Positions 13,874 through 22,578 of a stretch of DNA of 24,236 bases are shown in pieces. The notes below the pieces were generated by a model. The model saw nothing but the letters and a program-made list of their open reading frames with translations. It ran no database searches and was not told the DNA's origin. How positions within the stretch are numbered: the stretch's first letter is position 1; the number at the start of each line of letters is the position of its first letter. The stretch is taken from assembly GCA_035315065.1 (NCBI GenBank), contig DATFYM010000202.1:1-24236 (forward strand), read 5' to 3'. The DNA comes from DATFYM01 sp035315065 (GTDB taxonomy: Bacteria > Acidobacteriota > Terriglobia > UBA7540). A program made the position numbers and the translations under genes.

Positions 13874-15190
13874 TTACCACTGTCGCTTCTCTACCCGCGG
13901 CCGCTCGGCGCGGCTCATGGCTTTGCGCGCGATGGCGGGATGCTTGAGCCCGCGCAGCTCGGCGATATTCTCCGTGACCTTCAACACCGCATCGGCGATG
14001 TCGTCTGCATCCTTGCGGCTACCGAGGAAGATATGATGCGGCAGCCAGACCGACTCCTCGTAGGCGGCGCGTTCGGAAACCGGGCAATGATACATCGCGC
14101 GCAGATCGAGCGGCGCCGAGCGTCCCCAACTAAGAGCCGGGTATTCCTCCGGATCAACGGGAAACAGCGCGCTCTTGTATACCGGCTCGTAGAACAGTCC
14201 GTCGCAGGGAACACCCTCCAGCTCGAGCGCCCCAAGGAACGCCGCCCGCGGAATGCCACCGAAGCTTTCGGGCGAGTACTTGAAGACGTACTGGTAGGCC
14301 GCGGTCCGAGTTTGTCGAGGGTCGCGCTGGAGCAGGCCGAGGCCATTCACACCGCGAATGCGCTTCTCGAAGTGCGACATATTGGCTTGCCGGGCCTTGG
14401 CCTGCTGCGGCAGACGCTGGAGCTGGACCTCCAGAATCGCGGCCTGAAGGTCCGTCATCCGATAGTTGAAGCCGATCATGCGGTGGCGGAAGCGGTCGGT
14501 GGCGCTGGCTCGGCCGCAGTTGGTGAAGGACTGAGCGCGCTCGTAGAACTCCAAGCTGCTGGTGATGACGGCGCCGCCCTCGCCGGCCGTCATGAGCTTG
14601 CTCGACTGGAAACTGAAAGCGCCGAGATCGCCGGTGGCGCCTGCTCCTTTGTTCCGCCACTTGCCGCCGTGAGCGTGAGCGCAGTCCTCGATCACCAACA
14701 GCTTGTGGCGGCGGGCGAGGCGGCCGATCTCATCGAGGTCGGCAAAGTTCATGGCGAGGTGCACGGGCAGGATGGCCCGAGTCTTAGGCGTGATGGCGTT
14801 CTCGATCAGCTTGGTGTCGAGGCAGTAGGTGTCGGGGGCGACGTCGACAAACACCGGCACAGCGTTCAACAGCAGGATCGGCCCGACCGTGCCTTCCCAT
14901 GTGTAAGCGGGGACGATGACCTCGTCGCCGGGCCGGATGCCGGCTGCCTTCAGCGCCACCTCAATGGCGATGGTCCCGTTCGCTACCGCCAAGCCGTACT
15001 TGGCGCCGTGAAAGCGGGCGAACTTGCGGGTGAAGGTGTCGGCGTGGGTGTTGGGAAACGGAAAGCCACCCCAGTTGCGGCTGGCCAGGACCTTGCCGAG
15101 GGCGCGGGTCTCTTCCTTTGAGTACACCGGCCACGGCGCAAACGGCTTCCTTCGGACCGCCAGGCCGCCGGTGATCGCGAGTCTTCCCAT
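13874..15190 (-). CDS. DegT/DnrJ/EryC1/StrS-type PLP aminotransferase
   Basis: This 438-residue cytoplasmic enzyme belongs to the PLP-dependent sugar/inositol aminotransferases that act on keto-sugars or keto-cyclitols in cell-surface or secondary-metabolite pathways. Visible features: LAVANGTIAIEVALKAAGI (PLP phosphate region), GDEVIVPAYTWEGT, Asp169 in VIEDCAHAHGG, and the Schiff-base Lys198 in AFSFQSSKLMTAGEGG, then GFNYRMTDLQAAI. Length is slightly above the common 370-400. The ATG at 15190 is chosen because aaggag lies about 10 bases upstream; an in-frame extension to 15247 lacks this. No other sugar-biosynthesis genes are in the window, so the substrate is open. It is divergent from the HDOD genes. 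Confidence 0.93.
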   Translation of the reverse strand: MGRLAITGGLAVRRKPFAPWPVYSKEETRALGKVLASRNWGGFPFPNTHADTFTRKFARFHGAKYGLAVANGTIAIEVALKAAGIRPGDEVIVPAYTWEGTVGPILLLNAVPVFVDVAPDTYCLDTKLIENAITPKTRAILPVHLAMNFADLDEIGRLARRHKLLVIEDCAHAHGGKWRNKGAGATGDLGAFSFQSSKLMTAGEGGAVITSSLEFYERAQSFTNCGRASATDRFRHRMIGFNYRMTDLQAAILEVQLQRLPQQAKARQANMSHFEKRIRGVNGLGLLQRDPRQTRTAAYQYVFKYSPESFGGIPRAAFLGALELEGVPCDGLFYEPVYKSALFPVDPEEYPALSWGRSAPLDLRAMYHCPVSERAAYEESVWLPHHIFLGSRKDADDIADAVLKVTENIAELRGLKHPAIARKAMSRAERPRVEKRQW

Positions 15191-15324
15191 CGGTGGATGC
15201 TCCTTGGTTGGCGTCCGCCAAATACGGGCGCTGGTAGGATTTAACACCGTCCGGGCTCAAGATGCAATGTGCTGTCTAAAGAAAACGGGTTTGGGGTCGA
15301 TATAAGGCAGTATAGGATCGCGTG

Positions 15325-16176
15325 ATGACGAATGCCCTTTTCACTTCGGAGATGCCGCGGCGGTCGCCGGCGGTGCTGGAGAAACTCCCGCCTTTCCCGG
15401 CTATTGCCATGAAAGTAATGCGGTTACTCAGGAGCGACGAGCTTCGCCTCAAGGAGCTCAGCGACTTGATCCGCGCCGACCCGAGCTTGTCGGCTCGAGT
15501 CCTGCGCCTGGCCAACTCGCCCCTTTTTGGCTTCTGTACGGAGATCAAGGGCATCCTGCAGGCCGCCGTATTGCTGGGGGCAGAACGAATCAAGGCGCTT
15601 GCCTTTGCCGCTGGAATGCAGGCTTACCTCGAGCGGCCGCTGAAGATTCCCTCGTTGCGCGACTGTTGGCGGCACAGCCTGGCGAGCGCCGTCATTGCCG
15701 AACGGCTGGGACACGTCAGCCTGGTGGAGGAGGACTTTGCCTATACTGCTGGGCTACTGCACGACGTGGGCCGGCTGGCGCTGATGGCCGCTCAGCCCTT
15801 CCGCTACGCGACCCTGGTGGAGGCGGCCAGCGAAGAGCCCATCGACGTGCTGGCCAAGGAAAGCGAGTGGTTCGGCATCGATCACTGCGAGGCGGGCCGT
15901 TGGCTGCTAGAGAATTGGAAGCTGCCGCAGGTGTTTGCGGTGGTGGCGGCGCTTCACCACGCGCTACCCGAGGACGAAAAGTTCGACATCGTTGCCCTTG
16001 TCCGCGCCTCGTGTCGAATGGCGGACGCGGTCGGGTTTGCGGCGGTCAGGTCACCGGCGCCCACGAGCGTCGACGAAGTCCTGGCCAGCCTGCCGGAGCG
16101 GGAAAGGAAGCGCTTCCAACCGTACTTGGATCGGATCATCGTCGATCTGCCCGTCAAGATCAGTTCGTTGGAGTAG
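15325..16176 (+). CDS. HDOD-domain protein, first of a tandem pair
   Basis: A 283-residue cytoplasmic protein made almost wholly of one HDOD domain, a signalling output domain related to HD phosphohydrolases. Features: LPPFPAIAMKVMRLLRSDEL and DLIRADPSLSARVLRLANSP (the usual HDOD opening), ILQAAVLLGAERIKALAF, CWRHSLASAV (His117), AGLLHDVGRL (His146-Asp147) and AALHHALPEDEK (His211-212). The HD-like histidines are kept, unlike in many HDOD proteins, so some metal binding is conceivable. The ATG at 15325 follows aggatcgcgtg; GTG at 15322 is the alternative. No receiver or GGDEF domain is fused. Its neighbour at 16307 is a clear paralogue. Partners are unknown. Confidence 0.92.
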   Translation: MTNALFTSEMPRRSPAVLEKLPPFPAIAMKVMRLLRSDELRLKELSDLIRADPSLSARVLRLANSPLFGFCTEIKGILQAAVLLGAERIKALAFAAGMQAYLERPLKIPSLRDCWRHSLASAVIAERLGHVSLVEEDFAYTAGLLHDVGRLALMAAQPFRYATLVEAASEEPIDVLAKESEWFGIDHCEAGRWLLENWKLPQVFAVVAALHHALPEDEKFDIVALVRASCRMADAVGFAAVRSPAPTSVDEVLASLPERERKRFQPYLDRIIVDLPVKISSLE

Positions 16177-16306
16177 GCGAAGGTTCGCGGTTTGCTTCTG
16201 CCTCCACGACCCGCTGACCGACATCAAGTTTCCTCGGTGTCTCCCGCCCTTACTGCTCCTCAAGTTCACAGCCCGAAAAGTCGATAAGCAATCATAGAGG
16301 TGTACC

Positions 16307-17155
16307 ATGATAGAAACTCAGCCGACGGCGGCCAAGGTCCGCCGTGATTCATGGGCGGCGGAGCTTCCGCCGTTTCCAGCCATCGCCATCGAAGCGGTGC
16401 GATTGCTTTCGAGCGATGAGGTGCCGTTGAAGGAACTCGGCGAACTGCTCCGCGCCGACCAAGTGTTCTCGGCTCGGATCCTGCGGCTGGCCAACTCGCC
16501 GCTGCTGGGGTTTGGCTGCGAGATCAAAAGCATCGTGCAGGCGACGACGTTGCTAGGCGCGGAGCGAATCAAATCGCTCGTTTTCACGGCCGGGTTGAGG
16601 TCGTATCTCGCGCGGCCCCTCCGGATCCCGGCCCTCCGTCAATGCTGGCGGCACAGTTTGGCGTGCGCGGTGGTCGCCGGGAAGTTGGGGCTGGCGAGCC
16701 TGATGGAAGAGGGTTTTGCCTACTCTGCCGGCCTACTCCACGATATCGGCCGACTGGGGCTGATGACGACCCAGTCCATCGGTTATGCCCGGTTCCTGGA
16801 GACCGTCGAGGGCAGCGCGCTGCAAGTCCTCGATCAGGAACGCGAGCTATTCGGAATGGACCACTGCGAGGCGGGTCAGTGGCTGGCGGAGAGCTGGAAG
16901 CTGCCGCAGGTGTTTGGGGTGGTTGCCGCGCTTCACCACTCCTGGCCCCGTGACGACAAGTTCGACATCATCGCGCTGGTTCGAGCCTCCTGTGTGTTAG
17001 CCGACGCCCTGGGTTTTGCAGCCGTCAAACCCTTCTTCCCTCAGGCGGTCGAGGACATCATGATGGGGCTGCCGGACCGTGTCCGAGGGCGATTCAGCGC
17101 CTACGCAGGTCAACTGGCGATCGACGTCACCCGGAGGGTCTCCTCGCTGGAATAA
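16307..17155 (+). CDS. HDOD-domain protein, second of a tandem pair
   Basis: A 282-residue paralogue of the preceding gene, aligned end to end: LPPFPAIAIEAVRLLSSDEV, LLRADQVFSARILRLANSP, ATTLLGAERIKSLVFTAG, CWRHSLACAVV (His116), AGLLHDIGRLGLM (His145-Asp146), FGMDHCEAGQWL and AALHHSWPRDDK. Both end in the same VSSLE-type C-terminus. The pair must come from a local duplication followed by divergence. It starts at ATG 16307 with agaggtg eight bases upstream, 130 bp after the first gene, so it may be co-transcribed but has its own leader. Role: signalling output, probably through protein interaction; no partner is visible. Confidence 0.92.
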   Translation: MIETQPTAAKVRRDSWAAELPPFPAIAIEAVRLLSSDEVPLKELGELLRADQVFSARILRLANSPLLGFGCEIKSIVQATTLLGAERIKSLVFTAGLRSYLARPLRIPALRQCWRHSLACAVVAGKLGLASLMEEGFAYSAGLLHDIGRLGLMTTQSIGYARFLETVEGSALQVLDQERELFGMDHCEAGQWLAESWKLPQVFGVVAALHHSWPRDDKFDIIALVRASCVLADALGFAAVKPFFPQAVEDIMMGLPDRVRGRFSAYAGQLAIDVTRRVSSLE

Positions 17156-17235
17156 GGCTTGGCGGCGCGCTGCGCGGCGTTCAATCCAGCGGGATCGGCG
17201 GAGACGCTTGTCCGTCGAATTGTGTTTCGGCCAGA

Positions 17236-19050
17236 TCAGTTGCCGTCGCGGGGAGTTATCCGGACGATGTTCGAGTAGGCGGACTCGCCGGCTCTGTTCA
17301 GCGCTCGCACGCGGTAAGATAGCGTTTCGTTCGCCGACGCCAAATCCGAGTACTCGGTGCTTGTTGCTGCCATGGTCGCGATGCGGTCCCAATGGTCGCC
17401 TTCGCCGACGCGCCGCTCCACCGCGATGCTGATGGCGTCGCCGCCGTGGACTTCCCAGGTCAACTTCACGGAGCCCGCTGCCGTGTTAGCGTTGAGCGAG
17501 CTGGGCGCTTCCGGCAGCACGGGCCAATCGAAGTAGTCCTCGTCGGCGATGGCCATGATGCTGTCGCGTACCGGGAGCGATTCCAGGACGTTGGTGCTGC
17601 CAGTCTTCCATTCCAGCGGCGTGATCTTACCGGAAACCACGTCGATCAGCACCGGGTGCTTGATGGCACTTCCTTTTAAAGTGAACGTGGTGCTCAGCGG
17701 CGGAAATACGTTGCCCGGTTTGCTGTGCGCGGCCAGCCAGTAAGCTACAATCGCTTTGCCGGATCGAGCGCGGAAGCCGTAGGCGAGAAGTGCCCCGCCG
17801 GACCGGCTGCGAAGCTCAGCGGCATCGAGGGTCGTGAGCTGAAGCGCCGAATCAAGCTTGGTGTCAGAGAAGAGCGCGTTGGTATTCTGCAGCGCCTCGA
17901 AGACAGGGCGCGGCGTGAAGTCGGTGGGCAGGTACTTCAGCCCGTGGATGAAGCCGAAGTCGTCGTCCTCGTTGCCGTCAGTCCCCGCCGCGAGCAGCCA
18001 CACGAAGGTGCGAACGCCGGCCGCCCAGTTGTAGAGGAGTCCGCGCGGAATGTACTTGGCCTGGACCGTATCGTCAGAACCCTTCCAGGCGCCGATGGAG
18101 TTGAACTCGTCGTCCCAGAAGGTCAGGTCTGGGCGGATGCCCGGGTAGTGGCGAACCATGTCGCGCAGCTTGCGCGGCGAATCGTTGCCGTAGGCGCCGT
18201 GGTCCATGGACTCGGGCTCGAGGTTGCGGCCGTAGGCGGGATAAGTGTGGTAGGCGAACACGTCGATGCCGGCAGCGCACTGGCAGGCGTCGAGCGATCG
18301 CTTGGCCCACGCCGCGCTCGGATCAGCCAGCCCGCCGTAAACCACCTTGGCTTGCGGGTCCGTTTGGTGCACGGCGGGGATGAACGCTTTGAGCAGCCGG
18401 CCGTACTCCTCGGGATTGCCCCAGGGGTCCCAGTAGCCGATGTCCTGCTCATTCCACAGCGCCCAGTAATGAACACGGCCGCGGAAGTGGTTCACCATCC
18501 ACTCCACATAGCGGGTGAAGGCGATGATCTGGTCGGGCGTCTTGGGCGGCCAGAAGACCGAGTAAAGACTGCGATCGTCGTTGTGGAAAGACCCCGGCTC
18601 CGGCGTGATGGAATCGGGCAGCCTGCCCGCCGGCGACGTGTACATCGGATTGCCGTAGAGCAGTTGGACCTGCACGTTGACGCCGTTCTCGACCAGTGAG
18701 TCGACCTCGTCCTCGAGTTCGGGAGACGAAGTGAAAACCCCGCGCTTCTGCTCGATCCAGTCCCAGCTTGTGCGGTCAGAGCTGTTTTCATATTGGCCGA
18801 TGCGGATCCACCTCACACCCGCGTCAAACATCCGAGTCCACCACCAGCGGTTCCAGGGCAGGGAAGGGTCGCGTGGCAGATCGGAGTTGATGCCGAAGCC
18901 GTCGGCGATCTGTGACGAGCGTTTGGGAGGAACGTGGTCGGGGACGTGACGCTTTGTATCAGTCCCGCCGAGTGGAGGCGCGGCCAGCACGGTTCCGAGC
19001 AGGAACAAAATCTGAGTCGTTGGGGCAACACGGAGTCTTGCATTCGCCAT
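17236..19050 (-). CDS. Secreted clan GH-A glycoside hydrolase with fibronectin III tail
   Basis: The 604-residue protein starts with a signal peptide (TTQILFLLGTVLAAPPLGG) and should act outside the cytoplasm on plant or microbial glycans. The (beta/alpha)8 catalytic region spans about 50-420. The probable acid/base is Glu201 in HYWALWNEQD and the probable nucleophile is Glu315 in LTFWDDEFNSIG. The pattern is like GH39/GH5-type enzymes, but the nucleophile context (DDEFN rather than TEFG/TEWG) is unusual. A beta-rich domain follows (about 430-510), then a fibronectin type III module (APSSLNANTAAGSVKLTWEV ... YRVRALNRAGESAYSN, about 515-600). The ATG at 19050 has gagg 9 bases upstream. It lies 57 bp after an MFS gene on the same strand, perhaps taking up the released product. 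Specificity unknown. Confidence 0.8.
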   Translation of the reverse strand: MANARLRVAPTTQILFLLGTVLAAPPLGGTDTKRHVPDHVPPKRSSQIADGFGINSDLPRDPSLPWNRWWWTRMFDAGVRWIRIGQYENSSDRTSWDWIEQKRGVFTSSPELEDEVDSLVENGVNVQVQLLYGNPMYTSPAGRLPDSITPEPGSFHNDDRSLYSVFWPPKTPDQIIAFTRYVEWMVNHFRGRVHYWALWNEQDIGYWDPWGNPEEYGRLLKAFIPAVHQTDPQAKVVYGGLADPSAAWAKRSLDACQCAAGIDVFAYHTYPAYGRNLEPESMDHGAYGNDSPRKLRDMVRHYPGIRPDLTFWDDEFNSIGAWKGSDDTVQAKYIPRGLLYNWAAGVRTFVWLLAAGTDGNEDDDFGFIHGLKYLPTDFTPRPVFEALQNTNALFSDTKLDSALQLTTLDAAELRSRSGGALLAYGFRARSGKAIVAYWLAAHSKPGNVFPPLSTTFTLKGSAIKHPVLIDVVSGKITPLEWKTGSTNVLESLPVRDSIMAIADEDYFDWPVLPEAPSSLNANTAAGSVKLTWEVHGGDAISIAVERRVGEGDHWDRIATMAATSTEYSDLASANETLSYRVRALNRAGESAYSNIVRITPRDGN

Positions 19051-19107
19051 GATCGAACCTCGTTTTCCGGCCTGAAGGCGAAAGGTGCGACGATAGCGGC
19101 CTCGGTG

Positions 19108-20334
19108 TCAGCCGCATTGCGTGATTGGCTTCAGTTCGCCCACGATCAACCAGTAGGCGGCGATCCCAGCCACCAACAGCCCGGCCGCAAGCGCAAATGC
19201 TGGAAAGTACGAGCCGGTCCGTTGGATCAACAGGCCTGTGAGCAGAGGAGCCAGAACGCCGCCGATATTGCCGGCCAGATTTTCGAATCCGGTCCAGATA
19301 CCAATTTCCTCCTCCGGCGCGCAGCATTGGAGAATCACGATAAGATTGGCGGTGGCGAGTCCGACGAGCGAAGCTCCGGCAACGAGCCAGATGGCGTGGT
19401 TGGCAGTTGCGACTCGCGCCGCCGGAATCAGAAGCAGTCCGGTGAGAAAGGCGCCGGTGACGAACCCCTTGCGCGTCTTGGTCTCATCCCAGCCCAGGTG
19501 GATCAACCGATCAGCGATCCAGCCGGCCAATGGCTCGCTCGCTCCAAAGACGATATAGGGAAGAGCGGCGTAGAGTCCCGCCTTCATCACCGGAAGATGG
19601 CGGGCCGTCATCAGGTAGTCCGGCAGCCAACTCACCAGCAGGTACCAGTAGTAATCGAAGCAGAAGAAGCCGATGCAAATACCCAGCAGATTTCGATCCC
19701 AGGTCACCAGGCGGCGTCGCTGAAGGGACGTGGCAGGGGCGCTCGCCCGTCGTTTTCGGGGCGAGAGCGAGGTGGGAAAAGTCATGAACCAGGGGATCAG
19801 CCACAAGATGCCCGCCAGGCCTGCCAAAAGGAACATTCGCCGCCAACCGTAATGGACGATGAGCAGCGCGGTGAGAGGCGCCCCGACTGCCAAGCCGGCG
19901 CGCGTGCCGCAGTCAAAAAGGCCGCAGGGCAAGCCGCGGTCTTCAGGCGCGAAAAGCAGGCTTACGATCTTGGTGCCACCGGGCAGGTAGATCGCCTCGC
20001 CGATCCCCAGCAGAATACGAAAAACGATCAAAGCTCCGAGCCCTGCTGCCAAGCCAGTCATCCCCTGGGCGAGCGACCACAACGCGAACGCCCCGGTGTA
20101 AAGCCAGCGTAGGTTGGCGCGATCTGCCAGCCAACCCATGGGCAATTGCATCGAAGCATATGACCAGAAAAAGGCGGAGAGAAGAAGACCCTTGACCTCG
20201 GGGCCGAAATGGAGTTCGTGCGAAAGGAGAGGCAGGGCGACGGAGATGGTGCCGCGATCGAAGTAATTGATGGCCGAGGCCACGAAGAGCAAGCCCACGA
20301 TCGACCACCGCCTTGAATTGGAGACCTCGGTCAT
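19108..20334 (-). CDS. MFS transporter, ACS (anion:cation symporter) type
   Basis: A 408-residue inner-membrane protein with about 12 hydrophobic segments. The N-terminal helix NYFDRGTISVALPLLS, the loop GWLADRANLRWLY (MFS motif A), the GIGEAIYLPGGTKIV helix and a central basic loop SPRKRRASAP followed by LVTWDRNLLGI match the ACS family, which imports sugar acids, hexuronates or other organic anions with protons. I chose ATG 20334 (MTEVSNSRRW); an in-frame GTG at 20445 would add an implausible 37-residue hydrophilic leader, but the ribosome site for 20334 is distant (agaggg). The glycosidase gene follows 57 bp later on the same strand, so the two may be one unit for glycan use. Substrate is inferred only from family. 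Confidence 0.88.
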   Translation of the reverse strand: MTEVSNSRRWSIVGLLFVASAINYFDRGTISVALPLLSHELHFGPEVKGLLLSAFFWSYASMQLPMGWLADRANLRWLYTGAFALWSLAQGMTGLAAGLGALIVFRILLGIGEAIYLPGGTKIVSLLFAPEDRGLPCGLFDCGTRAGLAVGAPLTALLIVHYGWRRMFLLAGLAGILWLIPWFMTFPTSLSPRKRRASAPATSLQRRRLVTWDRNLLGICIGFFCFDYYWYLLVSWLPDYLMTARHLPVMKAGLYAALPYIVFGASEPLAGWIADRLIHLGWDETKTRKGFVTGAFLTGLLLIPAARVATANHAIWLVAGASLVGLATANLIVILQCCAPEEEIGIWTGFENLAGNIGGVLAPLLTGLLIQRTGSYFPAFALAAGLLVAGIAAYWLIVGELKPITQCG

Positions 20335-20568
20335 GGCGCTGAATCGTCCAGCTCCCTCTTGGGAATCGGATACGTCCTCTAGATCTTGTGGTGCCGGTTG
20401 CGCGGGCGGCACACTGGTGACAATGCTCCCGTTCGACCATCGCACGTCGGGACTGGGCAGTCTACTCTAAGTCCGTCGTTACGTCCAAGCGACAACTGGA
20501 GCTTCGGCGCCCGCGGACGCAGGTCCAGCGGAATTGCCGCAACGCAGTAGGCATCAAAAAAATCGACC

Positions 20569-20597
20569 TTGACTTTTATAAGATGCTCAATTACGCT
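20569..20597 (+). promoter_or_regulatory. Candidate promoter for the receiver-like gene
   Basis: TTGACT (20569-20574), 17 bp, TACGCT (20592-20597). The -35 is good, the -10 poor. It is the same ttgactttt start seen in the promoter at 8211. It would give a leader of about 130 bases containing the inverted repeat at 20604-20631. Confidence 0.35.
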
Positions 20598-20603
20598 GGG
20601 TCT

Positions 20604-20631
20604 AACAATGCAGTTCATATATAGCATTGTT
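20604..20631. promoter_or_regulatory. Perfect inverted repeat, possible operator
   Basis: aacaatgc (20604-20611) and gcattgtt (20624-20631) are perfect inverted 8-mers around an AT-rich 12-bp spacer, agttcatatata. The centre-to-centre distance of 20 bp is about two helical turns, as for a dimeric regulator binding one DNA face. It sits between the divergent MFS and receiver genes. The regulator is unknown. Confidence 0.5.
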
Positions 20632-20735
20632 TATATATCTCGGGCGGACGGTCACTGAATTGTAACTCGCGTCAGACGCGAGAGGCAAGGGCGTTCGAAG
20701 GCGTGCCGGCGGTCACAATCCGGTGGAGACAAGTC

Positions 20736-21179
20736 ATGAGCACCAACAAGATCGTCTATTCGCAGGCGGCAGCAGTTGTAGCCATAAGTCCCATCAAGGT
20801 TCTCCTGGTTGAAGAAGACCCGAACGACCTGGGGGTCTATGCTTCCAGCCTTGAGCACTATGGGTATGACGTCCGAACGTGCGCTCGCTACTCGGATGGT
20901 GTACGGGCTCTCGAACGCGAGCGCTTCGATTTCATTGTCGTAGGACAGGGTGGCCCCGCCTTCGAGGGGCGATTGGTGTTGGAGTACGCGCGGCGGCTCG
21001 ATCGGCCTGCGCCCATCCTGGTGGTGACCCGCTGCCCGGGCATGAAGTGCTACCTGGAAGCGATGGAGCTCGGCGCCCTGGACTATGTCGAAAAACCCTA
21101 TTCTCCTTCCCAGTTTGCCCGGGTCGTGGAAACCTACCTCCGGCCCGATGCCGGTTCCGGTCCTCGTCCGGCCAATTAA
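20736..21179 (+). CDS. Stand-alone pseudo-receiver (response-regulator-like) protein
   Basis: A 147-residue protein with one receiver domain (about 20-140) and no output domain. Kept features: the acidic cluster KVLLVEEDPND (Glu26, Glu27, Asp28), Thr98 in ILVVTRC and Lys120 in DYVEKPYSPSQ. The phosphoacceptor is missing: the strand FDFIVVGQGGPAFEG aligns with the usual xDLVLLDxMLPxxDG, putting Gly70 in the place of the Asp. It therefore cannot be phosphorylated in the normal way and may act by protein contact. I recall similar QG-PAFEG receiver-like proteins in Acidobacteriota. The start is ATG 20736 because ggagac precedes it; a GTG at 20703 is possible. There is no histidine kinase nearby. 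Confidence 0.85.
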   Translation: MSTNKIVYSQAAAVVAISPIKVLLVEEDPNDLGVYASSLEHYGYDVRTCARYSDGVRALERERFDFIVVGQGGPAFEGRLVLEYARRLDRPAPILVVTRCPGMKCYLEAMELGALDYVEKPYSPSQFARVVETYLRPDAGSGPRPAN

Positions 21180-21234
21180 AGCTCGGGTTGAGTTCATGCG
21201 AGGGCCCTTCCCTTGCCTCGACGGCCCAGCCACA

Positions 21235-22578
21235 CTATGGTCCAGTGGCTTGATTGCTCCCCACCGGCTCGATTCTCGGGATCAGCCGCTGGACCACACC
21301 GAGCGCCAACGGGTGCATGACGCCGCTGATGATGAACAGCGGCACGTAGCTGTGGAACCCCTGCAAAATGTAGCCTGCCACCTTAGCGATGATCATTCCG
21401 CCCGCAGCGCCCGCGGCTCCCCCAACTCCCACCACCGAGGCTACGTCCTTCTTGGGAAAGATGTCCGACGCCAAGGTGTATAAATTGGCGGACCATCCCT
21501 GGTGTGCCGAAGTTGCCAGAGAGATCAGCGCCAGGGCCGTCCAGGGATTGTTCGCGAATACTGCCAGGATTCCGGCAGGCATTGAGAAGGCGCAGACCAG
21601 CATGGCGACCTTGCGAGCCACGTTCACCGAGTGTCCGCGCCGGATCAAGAAACCGGAGAGCCAACCGCCGGCGATCGAACCGGGGGCAGCCGCCAAGAAC
21701 GGGATCATCCCGAACAGCTCCAACCGGGCGATGGAAAACTGGCGGATCTCGATCAGGTACTTCGGCAACCAGAAAATGTAGAACCACCAAATCGGGTCGG
21801 TCATGAACTTGGCGAGGGTGAAGCCTAGGGCCTGCCGATACCCGAGAATGCTCAACCAGGGAATCCGCGCATTGGGCGCTTGCCGATCTTCGTCGTGCAA
21901 GCTTTCGATCTCACGAAGCTCGTGGTCCGTAATCCACGGGTGCTGCCGGGGAAGGCGGTACAGTGCCAGCCAGACCACGAGGCACACAAGTCCCAGGGCG
22001 CCCGTCCCGAGAAAGGCGGCTTTCCAGCCCCATTTCAGCAGCAGCCACCCGACTATCGGATAAGCGGCGACGGCGCCTATGTTGGTCCCCGCATTGAAGA
22101 TTCCGGTAGCCAAGGCTCGTTCCCGCTTCGGGAACCAATCAGAGACAGCCTTGATGGAAGCGGGGAAGTTCCCGGCCTCGCCGGCTCCCAGCAAGAAGCG
22201 AGCGGCGGCAAAGGAGAGCACGCCCCGTGCCAGGGCGTGCCCCATGGCGGCAATCGACCACCACGCCATCGACAGCGCGTAGCCGGCGCGCGTACCCAGG
22301 GAGTCGATGACGCCGCCGGAAAGCAACATCATGACAGCGTATGACAATTGGAAAGCGAAGACGATCGAGCCGTAATCGTTTTCGGTCCATCTGAAGAGTC
22401 GCTGTAGGTGGTGCGCCAGGATGGCAATCGTGCCGCGATCGATGTAGTTGACGAACGAGCCGAAGAAGAGCAGGCCGCAGATCAGCCAACGCAGGTTGGG
22501 GATGGTGAAGGTTCGGGACTCGGGACTCGGGACTCGGGGCTCAGGAGTAGATTGATGGAGTTTAGTAGATTTCCGCAA
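21235..22578 (-). CDS. MFS transporter, ACS type, with repeat-disrupted 5' end
   Basis: A 12-helix inner-membrane carrier (447 residues from the chosen start) of the ACS family: NYIDRGTIAILAHHLQRLF, RFLLGAGEAGNFPASIKAVS, ERALATGIFNAGTNIGAVAA and ASDIFPKKDVASVVGVGG are typical of hexuronate or organic-anion importers. The gene directly follows a LarA homologue, so its substrate may be a 2-hydroxy acid or sugar acid. The 5' end is abnormal: the frame stays open to 22701 but has no ATG before the first helix (IPNLRWLICGLLFFG), because a heptamer element (22511-22687) occupies the region. I chose TTG 22578, which has aggag ten bases upstream, in the unique spacer; GTG at 22635 and TTG at 22701 are alternatives. 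The LarA stop overlaps an ATG (22705) that is one frame off. Confidence 0.85.
   Translation of the reverse strand: MRKSTKLHQSTPEPRVPSPESRTFTIPNLRWLICGLLFFGSFVNYIDRGTIAILAHHLQRLFRWTENDYGSIVFAFQLSYAVMMLLSGGVIDSLGTRAGYALSMAWWSIAAMGHALARGVLSFAAARFLLGAGEAGNFPASIKAVSDWFPKRERALATGIFNAGTNIGAVAAYPIVGWLLLKWGWKAAFLGTGALGLVCLVVWLALYRLPRQHPWITDHELREIESLHDEDRQAPNARIPWLSILGYRQALGFTLAKFMTDPIWWFYIFWLPKYLIEIRQFSIARLELFGMIPFLAAAPGSIAGGWLSGFLIRRGHSVNVARKVAMLVCAFSMPAGILAVFANNPWTALALISLATSAHQGWSANLYTLASDIFPKKDVASVVGVGGAAGAAGGMIIAKVAGYILQGFHSYVPLFIISGVMHPLALGVVQRLIPRIEPVGSNQATGP

Larger units (their letters stand above)
20335..20735. other. AT-rich divergent intergenic region
   Basis: This 400-bp gap separates the divergent MFS (minus) and receiver (plus) genes and should hold both promoters. 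It includes an AT-rich stretch at 20548-20640 (aaaaaaatcgaccttgac, catatatagcattgtttata). Short open frames here have no ribosome site or recognisable residues. A small GC hairpin, ctcgcg-tcaga-cgcgag, lies at 20666-20682. I see no RNA gene. Confidence 0.6.

Noticed and set aside
20379..20627. 82-codon minus-strand frame upstream of the MFS gene
   Set aside because: No ribosome site, no recognisable residues, and it overlaps the MFS leader and an AT-rich regulatory zone.
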